Source of the DNA: Actinocorallia sp. API 0066
GTDB taxonomy: Bacteria > Actinomycetota > Actinomycetes > Streptosporangiales > Streptosporangiaceae
Direction of reading: 5' to 3'
Assembly: GCF_020991275.1 (NCBI RefSeq)
Contig: NZ_JAJLQY010000003.1
Location: 558,001 to 622,000 of the forward strand
DNA length: 64,000 nucleotides
This document shows, piece after piece, positions 58,297-64,000 of the stretch. The notes under the pieces are model-generated. The model was not told where the DNA came from. It made no database searches and was given only the letters and a program-made list of their open reading frames with translations. Position 1 is the first letter of the stretch, and each line of letters opens with the position of its first letter. A program made the position numbers and the translations under genes.

Positions 58297-58556
58297 CCGC
58301 CCACGCCCTCACGCACACCGCCGCCCGGACGCCCGACCGGAGCGCCCCACACGAACCTGAACAGCACCCACATAAGCGCGTTGCGGTCCAGGTCTTCCGG
58401 CCGGGGGAACCCGTGCGCGGCCAGCACGTCCCCGACCTCACGCACCAGCTCCGGCGTGAACTGCGCACCGCCCGGCAGCGGCCCCCGCTCCAGCGGGTAC
58501 ACCCGCCCCGGCACCCTCTTGACCACGCACAGGCATTCGGTCTTCTTCGCCGACAT
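58293..58556 (-). CDS. Small element protein upstream of rep
   Basis: An 87-residue protein from ATG 58556 with GGGAGG upstream. It starts SAKKTECLCVVKRVPGRVYPLERG and continues with a helical middle (QFTPELVREVGDVLAAHGFP, DRNALMWVLFRFVWG) and a Gly-rich end. No family recognised. It is the first gene of the rep-spd operon, a position often occupied by excisionase or copy-control genes in AICEs, so it is one candidate for the missing directionality factor. Confidence 0.6.
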   Translation of the reverse strand: MSAKKTECLCVVKRVPGRVYPLERGPLPGGAQFTPELVREVGDVLAAHGFPRPEDLDRNALMWVLFRFVWGAPVGRPGGGVREGVGG

Positions 58557-58673
58557 TGCGACCTCCCGCCCCCGCCCAACAGCGAGGGGTAGACCCGACA
58601 AGGGGCCAGCAGGTCAACCGCGATCAGGTGGAACCCCCGCCCGCCAAGCGGGCCGCTGGACCGGCAACGGAGT

Positions 58674-58710
58674 TGATCTTGGTACGGGGGGCGGTAGCCG
58701 GCACGCTCCC
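58674..58710. repeat. 37-bp dispersed repeat, copy A
   Basis: A 37-base segment beginning TGATCTTGG and ending GCTCCC, in the 200-base gap between the traB and rep operons, matches copy B at 63764-63800 in 30 of 37 positions with no gaps. A short hairpin (GCCCGC-CAA-GCGGGC, 58639-58653) lies just to the left. Nothing else in this gap looks like a gene. Confidence 0.6.
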
Positions 58711-58756
58711 GCCGAACGGGACTTTCCGCAGGCAGCAGCCCCCACAGAAGCCAGGG

Positions 58757-60130
58757 CTAGCCGGTGCCGTGCACCCGGCGAAGCTCAGCGCCGCGTGCCG
58801 CAACACGCCGGATCTCCTCATCGGTCAGGTAGTACGACAGGAGCCGGACAGGTTCCGCCGACTCCTCCGCCAGCAGCAGACCCACCCCGCGCGTCGAGAT
58901 GGGGATCGACGCCGCCGAGTAGCCCAGCGACGCCCAGCCCTGACCCAGGATCGTGTCACTCGCCGCGCGAGTGGTCGATCTCATCGCCCAGCGATAGGCG
59001 AACAGGTCCCGGAGAGACGTGCTCACCACGTCGTGGGAAGGCTTCTGAGTGGCCGCCGACACCGGCATCCCCGCCGCACGGCCACGGGCGACGAGGTCGA
59101 TCAGCAGCATCGTGAACCGCGCCGCTTCCTGCTTGTCCGGGTGCGCGGTGTAGAAGCGGAGTTCGTCCACCACCAGGAGCAGCAGCCCGGCACCGTCCGG
59201 AACCTTGCGAAGACCCGCGCTCTCCAGAGCCCGATACCGCTGATCCATCTCCCCGATCAGCCACTCCAGAAGCTCGCACGCCTCACCGATGTCCGCATAG
59301 ACGACCTCAGCCATGCACGGCCGCCAAAACGCCAGCTCCAATCTCTTCGCATCCAAACCGACGACCTTCGTCCAGGGGTCCAAGGCCGCACCCGCGAGGA
59401 CCGTCGAGAGCGCCGCCGACTTGCCCGCGCCCGGCTCCCCGCCGAGCAGCAGATTGAAGCCCGGCAACCGCGCCGTGACCGGCTCCCCGTCTTCGGACAG
59501 GCCGACCGGCACGCCTTCCCACAGCCGAGCGGACGGCCGATCGAGCCACGGCCACATCAGCGGATCGGAGACCGCCAGCGGATCGCGCTGGACCAGATCG
59601 ACCACCGCCAGATGCGCGCGGTCGGCATCGCGGCGCACCCGGACCTCACGCACCCGAAGGTCGGAGGCCAGATGCGCAGCCGCCGATTCGACGCCATCCA
59701 CGATGAGCCCGCGCGGCACCCGCACCCGCAGGCGCAGCCCCACCGGCACCCGGCGAATCTTCCGGATACGCGGCACGCGGTCGTTCGACGTCGCCAGCCG
59801 CGCGAACCGGCATGCCCGGTCCCAGCGCCGACGCCACCGAGCCCGCGTCAGCCACCAGCCCAGCCACGGCCAGCCCGCAGCCGTCACCGGCACCAGCGCC
59901 GCCACGAACCCGACCGCCCCGAAGGTCCCGCCGAGCGACCAGCCCCAGCCCGCCAGCCCGCCGAGGACGGCCAGCACGAGCAGTTCCCGCCGCCACAGCC
60001 ACGCCGGGCGAACCGTCCAAATGACCAGCCAGGCCGTCAGGGTCCGCCGCACCCGAACCGGGATGTCCGGCCGTTCGATGAGCGGAGGGAGCCCAGCCGG
60101 TTCCCCCTCCGCCATCCAGCCGCCGCTCAC
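58757..60130 (-). CDS. TraB/FtsK-SpoIIIE-type DNA translocase of the element
   Basis: A 457-residue protein with two N-terminal membrane helices (ELLVLAVLGGLAGWGWSLGG and FVAALVPVTAAGWPWLGWWL, about 49-95), a linker domain, then the motor. Walker A is LLGGEPGAGKSAALST at about 228-243, Walker B LLLLVVDELRFY at about 316-327, and ATQKPSHDVV and RDLFAYRWAMRS follow in FtsK style. Such proteins (TraSA of pSAM2, TraB) pump double-stranded DNA between mycelia as hexamers. The start at GTG 60130 overlaps the preceding gene (GTGA). No DNA-recognition wHTH is obvious at the C-terminus. Confidence 0.9.
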   Translation of the reverse strand: MSGGWMAEGEPAGLPPLIERPDIPVRVRRTLTAWLVIWTVRPAWLWRRELLVLAVLGGLAGWGWSLGGTFGAVGFVAALVPVTAAGWPWLGWWLTRARWRRRWDRACRFARLATSNDRVPRIRKIRRVPVGLRLRVRVPRGLIVDGVESAAAHLASDLRVREVRVRRDADRAHLAVVDLVQRDPLAVSDPLMWPWLDRPSARLWEGVPVGLSEDGEPVTARLPGFNLLLGGEPGAGKSAALSTVLAGAALDPWTKVVGLDAKRLELAFWRPCMAEVVYADIGEACELLEWLIGEMDQRYRALESAGLRKVPDGAGLLLLVVDELRFYTAHPDKQEAARFTMLLIDLVARGRAAGMPVSAATQKPSHDVVSTSLRDLFAYRWAMRSTTRAASDTILGQGWASLGYSAASIPISTRGVGLLLAEESAEPVRLLSYYLTDEEIRRVAARGAELRRVHGTG

Positions 60131-60591
60131 CGGCCGACACCCGATCCGGCCAGGGCCGCCGCGCGCCGCAGCTTCACGTGCCGCCACACCGCCGAGGGCA
60201 CCAGCCGCCGCGCCGCCGCTTCCACCGGCCAGCCACCGACCGACCCCGAACCGTCCAGCGCGGCCCAGCGCTCACCGTCGCCGACCCTCAGCGACAGCCA
60301 ACCGCCGTCCCCGTTCCGACCGCCCGCCGCGCCGAGTTCGCCGAGCAGACCCGCCGAGCGGACCCCCGCCCAGACCGAAGCCCGGTCCTCAGGCGAGATC
60401 GGCCAGCGGTGCCGCAGCGTCACCGCCACAGACGGCAGCCGGTAGTGCAGCAGCACCGGACCCGAGTCCCGGACCGTGAACAGCATCTCGGCAGCCGTCT
60501 CGGACTGCCAGCGGTCCGCCAGGCCGACCGACAGCACCCAGCCGCCCGGCACCAGCGAGCGCGCCGCCGCGTCCACGAGCGCCGTCATCAC
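60127..60591 (-). CDS. Hypothetical protein of the transfer operon
   Basis: A 154-residue protein between the SCO3933-like and traB genes, overlapping each by four bases (GTGA). It has a beta-rich middle (WVLSVGLADRW, VLLHYRLPSVAVTLRHRWPI) and a helical C-terminal part with a basic end (AVWRHVKLRRAAAL). No recognised domain. Complete coupling to traB and the usual AICE gene order suggest an accessory transfer role. Confidence 0.6.
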   Translation of the reverse strand: MMTALVDAAARSLVPGGWVLSVGLADRWQSETAAEMLFTVRDSGPVLLHYRLPSVAVTLRHRWPISPEDRASVWAGVRSAGLLGELGAAGGRNGDGGWLSLRVGDGERWAALDGSGSVGGWPVEAAARRLVPSAVWRHVKLRRAAALAGSGVGR

Positions 60592-60953
60592 GCGGCACCC
60601 TTGCGGCCCGAGGCCGGAGCCGACGCACCGGAGGGAGCCGACGGCCCGCCCAGTGCGTCAAGCCGATCGACGGTCCACCAGAACATGGGGCCGCCCCCGC
60701 CCTGCCCCGGACGGTCCGTCAGGTTGAAGGCGAGCCCCACCGGATCGACCCACTGGGCCTGACCGATGCCCGGAGCCCCCGGCACCGAAAGGCGGATCTG
60801 CACCACCTCCGCGCCGTTCATCACGGCGACCGTCACCGTGTGGACCTGCTCACCTTCCTTGATCACCGGCTGCTTAGACTCGAAGTCCAGCTTCGCCCGG
60901 GGCTCAGCCATGACCATGAACGTCAAGCCCGTCTTGTCCACGGGGATCTTCAT
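60588..60953 (-). CDS. SCO3933-family regulatory-type protein
   Basis: A 121-residue protein beginning MKIPVDKTGLTFMVMAEPRAKLDFESKQPV, the characteristic opening of the SCO3933 family found in actinobacterial integrative elements, followed by HTVTVAVMNGAEVVQIRLSVPG and a Gly/Pro-rich tail. These proteins are called regulatory by annotation habit; the biochemical role is not established. ATG 60953 has AGGGAG upstream and heads the transfer operon reading towards traB. Confidence 0.8.
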   Translation of the reverse strand: MKIPVDKTGLTFMVMAEPRAKLDFESKQPVIKEGEQVHTVTVAVMNGAEVVQIRLSVPGAPGIGQAQWVDPVGLAFNLTDRPGQGGGGPMFWWTVDRLDALGGPSAPSGASAPASGRKGAA

Positions 60954-61304
60954 CTCTGCTCCCTCCCGCCGACGCCCGTTGCGCCGACACCGACAGGATG
61001 CGGCCAAAGGGGGTGCACATTTCTACGCCCGTCGCAACCCCAAATCCGCCCCACCACCGACACCACGAGGCCACCCACGAAAGAGTGCACGAAAGGGTGC
61101 ACGAGTCCACCAACGAAAGCCAGATAAGCGCAGCTCAGAGCCCCATCAGATACCCCCTTGCCAGGCCATGTCCACATACGGCCGACCATTGCGGACGGCC
61201 CTGTCCTGGGCCGAAAAATGCGGCGTGAAGGTGCATCATCAGTCCCGGCAGCAACCGCCCGGACCGGCCGGATAGAGCCCGTAAACGCAAAAGGGAGAAC
61301 CGCA
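60954..61304. other. Gene-free 351-bp divergent control region of the element
   Basis: No protein gene I can support. It separates the leftward transfer operon from the rightward kinase pair and must hold both promoters. It contains two 12-base tandem repeats and a partial third (61076-61105), and AAGGGAG for the rightward gene at 61291-61297. Confidence 0.55.
61076..61105. repeat. Iteron-like 12-bp tandem repeats
   Basis: CACGAAAGAGTG (61076-61087) and CACGAAAGGGTG (61088-61099) are head to tail, followed by a partial CACGAG (61100-61105); CAACGAAAG recurs at 61111. They could be regulator-binding sites, an origin or a clt-type transfer locus. Confidence 0.55.
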
Positions 61305-61760
61305 ATGGCGTACTTGCGAAAGCCCCGACTCGCGACCGTCAGAGGTCCGCGCCGTCTGGAGACGGCCAGCTTTGAGGAAGCCGTGCGCAGCTTGGTCCGC
61401 AGCGGAGCGCGCGCCGGTCAGCTCCTCGCGGACGAAGACCTCTTGCCCGTGGTGGACCTTCTCGTTCCCCCGTCCGACGAAGACACCCTCCGAGGCGGAC
61501 AGCGCGCCATCCGCGCGCAGGAGATCATCACCCAGGCGATCGAGGGTGTCGGCGGCGAGTACGCCGAGATCATGCGCATCCTTTTGCAGATCGCGCCCGG
61601 CACCCCCGGAACCTCCATCCGTGACCGCAGGACCGCATGCGGCCAAGTCTTCTCTCCGCCGATCACCCACAAGACATTTGAGCGGAACCACGAGAAGAAG
61701 ATCTTGCGATTGCTCGCAGTGGAAATCCTCGCCATCGTCAAGGAGGACGCCGCCGCATGA
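61305..61760 (+). CDS. Small protein of unknown function coupled to the kinase
   Basis: A 151-residue protein from ATG 61305 with AAGGGAG upstream; its stop overlaps the kinase start (ATGA). It starts basic (AYLRKPRLATVRGPRRL). The middle is acidic and helical (LLADEDLLPVVDLLVPPSDEDTL, AQEIITQAIEGVGGEYAEIMRILL). The C-terminus has RDRRTACGQVF followed by THKTFERNHEKKILRLLAVEIL, a pattern I associate with actinobacterial adaptor-like proteins encoded beside signalling enzymes; that link is from memory and unproved. Probably a partner or substrate of the kinase. Confidence 0.65.
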   Translation: MAYLRKPRLATVRGPRRLETASFEEAVRSLVRSGARAGQLLADEDLLPVVDLLVPPSDEDTLRGGQRAIRAQEIITQAIEGVGGEYAEIMRILLQIAPGTPGTSIRDRRTACGQVFSPPITHKTFERNHEKKILRLLAVEILAIVKEDAAA

Positions 61761-63697
61761 TCGAGACGGAATGGAGAGTCCCCGGATACGAAGAAAACCG
61801 GGAGCTAGGTAAAGGCTCGCAAGGCCGCGTCGTTCTCGCAGAGCGCGAAATAGACGGCGAGCTAGTCGCCATCAAATACCTTGCGCCCGACGCGCTAGAA
61901 ACGACCGAAGGTGCGCAATTCCGGCAGGAGGCGCAGATACTCGCGTCGCTGGAGACTCCATATATCGCAAAGCTTCACGAATTCATGGAATCGCCGGACG
62001 GCAGCGCGGCTATCGTCATGGAATACGTGCCCGGTGCCACCCTCAGGAAGGTACTCGACAGCAGCCCCGAAGGGTTGAAGCCGCAATCCGCGCTGCTCAT
62101 CCTGAAAGGCTCTTTGCAGGGTCTTTCCGCCGCGCACTCTCGCGGGCTCGTGCACCGCGATTACAAGCCGCGCAACATCCTGGTCTCCGACGAGACCGGC
62201 GAAAGCAAACTGATTGATTTCGGCATCGCCGTTCTCGCGGGCGAATCGGGGCGCATCGGCACCCCCGCCTATATGGCCCCCGAGCAATGGCGAGGGGGCC
62301 CCGCCTCACCCGCGACCGACGTCTACGCCGCAACGTGCGTCTTCTTCGAGTGCGTCACCGGCCACCGCCCCTACACCACCCGAACAACCAGGTCAGGCAC
62401 CGGCACCCTAGAAGCACAACACACCCGCGCCCGCATCCCCACCCGCAGAATCCCCCGACCGCTGCGCTCCCTGGTCACTGTCGGAATGGCCAAAACGCCA
62501 GCCAGCAGACCGACCGACGCAGACGCATTCCTAGAGCGGCTGGAAATCGTCGCGACCGCCGCCTACGGCCCCGATTGGGAAAAGGTCGGCAGGGCCGGAC
62601 TCAGGATCGCCGCAGCAGCCGCCATTATGTCGATGCCCATTCTTGCCCCCCATGTCGTTGCCTCCATCGCAGCCCAGGGCGCGAAAACCGGCACAAAGGC
62701 GAAGGCCGCCGCCGCATCCGTCGCCGGAATCACGGTCGCCGCAGCCGTCATCGTCGCTCTGCAATATGGCGGTCCGGCCATCACACACGCCGAGGCCCGA
62801 GAGGTGATCCGGCGCTACGTCGCCATCACCAATTCTGCCGCCAGAACTCTCGATACCGGACGGCTAGGGCAGGTCCAGGCCGGACCCGAGTACGAAATCA
62901 ACTCCGCCTACTTCGCATTCAACCGGAAATACGGCCTGGGACCGGCGGGAAAGGTGCAGATCCAGAACGCCGAACTCTTGATTCCGCGCGAGCCGGTCAA
63001 CGCGCGAAAATGGTTCGCCGTCCGTGCAGGGAAGGGCAGCGTCACGCCGTGGATCTACCACGGCGGAATGCTCACTGACAATCCGCGCCCAGGACTCAGC
63101 AGGACATTCGAAGGCGAGACAATGATCTTCGCCTTGCAGCCGGACGGGGCATGGAAATCAGTGCTCACGGCCGGGGCACCGAAGACCGGCGACTTCCCCG
63201 ACATCCCCCGCGACGAAGACGGCTACGTCGAGGAGGTCCGCGACGCCGACCCGGCATTCGCCATGCAGCCGCGAGCAATCCCAGCCGAGGCCGCCGCCGA
63301 AACCAACAAGACCCGATTCGGGGAAGGCCGTTGCACCACCCGCCGCAACCAGCCCAAGAATCCCACCCCGGTCCCCGCGAGCAGCCAGACCGGCTGGACC
63401 CACGTGGTAAAGCGGACGCCCAGCGGGCACCCCGTCTACGCGCTGCGCGCCGAGAAATCCGCAGTGGTGTGGATAGCCGTCCGCGCCAAGACCACCAGCA
63501 CCAAGACCAGCAAGGCCAGCGGATGGAAGTTCGGGCCGGGCTTCGCCGGACTACAGCAGACAGACCAGATGTTCAAGCGCTCGCTGATCACCGATATGTA
63601 CTACACCAACGTGATCAACGACCCCGCCAAGCCCAGCACGGACAAGCCCGCCGACATCGGATGCGCCGTCGGACTCCTCAGCTACACCGGCACCTGA
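61757..63697 (+). CDS. Membrane Ser/Thr protein kinase with extracytoplasmic domain (cargo gene)
   Basis: A 646-residue Hanks-type kinase with a complete catalytic core: glycine loop GKGSQGRV (18-25), Lys40 in VAIKYL, catalytic loop HRDYKPRN (133-140), DFG at 154-156, and GTPAYMAPE (168-176) with a short activation loop. Hydrophobic stretches at about 283-305 and 320-337 follow, the second the better membrane anchor, so residues from about 340 on should be outside the cell. That domain (ITHAEAREVIRRYVAITNSAA, later EGRCTTRRN and GWTHVVKR) resembles no classical PASTA or beta-propeller sensor and may be a DUF8094-like fold. Base composition and codons differ from the chromosomal genes. Expected role: sensing at the surface, with the coupled small protein as partner. 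Confidence 0.85.
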   Translation: MIETEWRVPGYEENRELGKGSQGRVVLAEREIDGELVAIKYLAPDALETTEGAQFRQEAQILASLETPYIAKLHEFMESPDGSAAIVMEYVPGATLRKVLDSSPEGLKPQSALLILKGSLQGLSAAHSRGLVHRDYKPRNILVSDETGESKLIDFGIAVLAGESGRIGTPAYMAPEQWRGGPASPATDVYAATCVFFECVTGHRPYTTRTTRSGTGTLEAQHTRARIPTRRIPRPLRSLVTVGMAKTPASRPTDADAFLERLEIVATAAYGPDWEKVGRAGLRIAAAAAIMSMPILAPHVVASIAAQGAKTGTKAKAAAASVAGITVAAAVIVALQYGGPAITHAEAREVIRRYVAITNSAARTLDTGRLGQVQAGPEYEINSAYFAFNRKYGLGPAGKVQIQNAELLIPREPVNARKWFAVRAGKGSVTPWIYHGGMLTDNPRPGLSRTFEGETMIFALQPDGAWKSVLTAGAPKTGDFPDIPRDEDGYVEEVRDADPAFAMQPRAIPAEAAAETNKTRFGEGRCTTRRNQPKNPTPVPASSQTGWTHVVKRTPSGHPVYALRAEKSAVVWIAVRAKTTSTKTSKASGWKFGPGFAGLQQTDQMFKRSLITDMYYTNVINDPAKPSTDKPADIGCAVGLLSYTGT

Positions 63698-63738
63698 CCG
63701 CCCCAGCCAGTACCCGCCGCAGCACGACGCCGCTGGGA

Positions 63739-63791
63739 CCGGCCACCTCAGCCAGCACCATAGTGATCTTGGCGCAGGGTGAGGTGGCCGG
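63739..63791. terminator. Long inverted repeat after the kinase gene
   Basis: CCGGCCACCTCA (63739-63750) and TGAGGTGGCCGG (63780-63791) are perfect 12-base complements around a 29-base loop, 42 bases after the kinase stop. It could end the kinase transcript. Its right arm overlaps copy B of the dispersed repeat. Confidence 0.5.
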
Positions 63792-63800
63792 CGCGCTCCC
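63764..63800. repeat. 37-bp dispersed repeat, copy B
   Basis: Partner of copy A at 58674-58710 in the same orientation, identical in the first nine bases (TGATCTTGG) and in the GCCGGC and CGCTCCC blocks. It is followed by the end of a small leftward frame. Confidence 0.6.
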
Positions 63801-63804
63801 TCTA

Positions 63805-63927
63805 TCACGCATCCAACCCGCCTTTTTCTGTCGCGGCGAGACGCCGCACCCGGCCCACGTGCCGCATCCACCACGCGCCGATCAGGAAGCCCGCCGCCAC
63901 GCTGGCGAAGGCGACCAGCAACACCAC
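63805..63927 (-). CDS. Possible 40-residue membrane peptide
   Basis: From GTG 63925-63927 the minus strand encodes VVLLVAFASVAAGFLIGAWW, a clean membrane helix, then a basic segment (RHVGRVRRL) and a stop at 63805. Third-codon-position GC is very high, as in real genes of this genome. The frame remains open to the right edge, so the true start may lie further upstream. It would be the last gene of a leftward operon that begins outside the window. The rest of the 63698-64000 stretch shows nothing else but the repeats listed. Confidence 0.35.
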   Translation of the reverse strand: MVLLVAFASVAAGFLIGAWWMRHVGRVRRLAATEKGGLDA

Positions 63928-64000
63928 GAGGGCTTCGCAGACAACAATCCGTAATTGGGTCGCACAGGATGGGGTGTTTATGGGGTGTCTGGTGGGGGGC

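Larger units (their letters stand above)
53922..64000. mobile_element. Actinomycete integrative and conjugative element (AICE-like), right end outside window
   Basis: From the attachment junction to the window edge the gene set changes to mobile-element functions: large serine integrase, Spd-like membrane proteins, RepSA-like replication initiator, TraB/FtsK-type DNA translocase, SCO3933-family protein, then a kinase cargo pair on the other strand. Replication plus single-protein double-stranded transfer is the AICE plan known from pSAM2 and SLP1. Those classic elements use tyrosine integrases and tRNA genes, whereas this one uses a serine integrase and a protein-coding target. Codons rare in the host part (AGA, ATA, CTA) are noticeably more frequent in the cargo genes. 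Confidence 0.85.

Noticed and set aside
63551-63874. A 107-codon minus-strand frame at the kinase end
   Set aside because: Overlaps the kinase C-terminus antisense and has an unnatural Trp/Cys/Arg-rich composition; the 40-codon frame at 63805-63927 is more credible.
63962-63969. GCACAGGA, also found at the left junction (53923-53930), as a possible right attachment core
   Set aside because: Only eight bases match, and no ABC-ATPase P-loop sequence follows before the window ends, so the right end is more likely outside.
1-64000. CRISPR arrays, rRNA and tRNA genes
   Set aside because: No regularly spaced identical repeats, no rRNA sequence and no cloverleaf with a T-loop GTTCRANNC that I could support.

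Overview
The window is very GC-rich, with tightly packed genes, many GTG/TTG starts and many 4-base ATGA/GTGA overlaps. It carries a conservon (cvnA-D), an SCO3933-family protein and RepSA/TraB-type mobile-element genes. Together these point to a filamentous actinobacterium; Streptosporangiales (Actinomadura-like) or Streptomycetales is my inference, not proven. About 53.9 kb is chromosomal accessory metabolism and regulation. The last 10 kb is an integrated element that runs off the right edge.

Region 1 (1-9.6 kb): a TetR/SDR pair with a palindromic operator; pentapeptide-repeat, DUF6221 and CopD-like genes; a VOC protein behind an ArsR-type operator whose regulator has shrunk to eight codons; and the most striking locus. 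A membrane fatty-acid desaturase is divergent from a translationally coupled three-gene operon: a P450 with an Asn in place of the oxygen-activating Thr, a cyclooxygenase-like haem peroxidase, and a lipase fused to an acetoacetate-decarboxylase-like domain. The set resembles a complete bacterial oxylipin pathway: desaturate, release, oxygenate, rearrange.

Region 2 (10-16.8 kb): a conservon whose histidine-kinase-like member is short and soluble, followed by a styrene/indole-monooxygenase-like flavoprotein where a P450 is often found; then a divergent XRE-TPR regulator, a cold-shock-domain protein and a hot-dog protein. Region 3 (16.8-27.7 kb): a Pot-type polyamine ABC importer, a sugar/aminosugar kinase with a SIS protein, a TetR regulator, a glycosyltransferase, a gamma-glutamylputrescine-oxidase-like flavoenzyme and an aminobutyraldehyde dehydrogenase. 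A recurring inverted repeat (YTGAA-N6-TTCAG) links the two operons.

Region 4 (27.7-53.4 kb): Ca-type P-ATPase, gluconokinase, UppP, SMR efflux pump with TetR, a TetR without a normal start, GH3 beta-glucosidase, histidine phosphatase, PCuAC-like lipoprotein, tandem TetR paralogues, a BBE-type flavoenzyme, a CYP125/142-like P450, a wrecked helD helicase gene that now harbours a CxxCxG zinc-finger gene, MBL hydrolases, AlkB alkane hydroxylase with twin operators, two convergent LysR paralogues, a FUSC-like membrane protein, an LLM flavoenzyme and an FtsX-type permease.

Region 5 (53.92 kb to end): a large serine integrase sits directly beside its attachment site, which cuts the Walker A motif of the ABC ATPase partner of the FtsX permease. 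The element encodes a RepSA-like initiator, a TraB/FtsK translocase, Spd-like membrane proteins, an SCO3933-family protein, and a cargo pair on the other strand: a small protein of unknown function coupled to a membrane Ser/Thr kinase.
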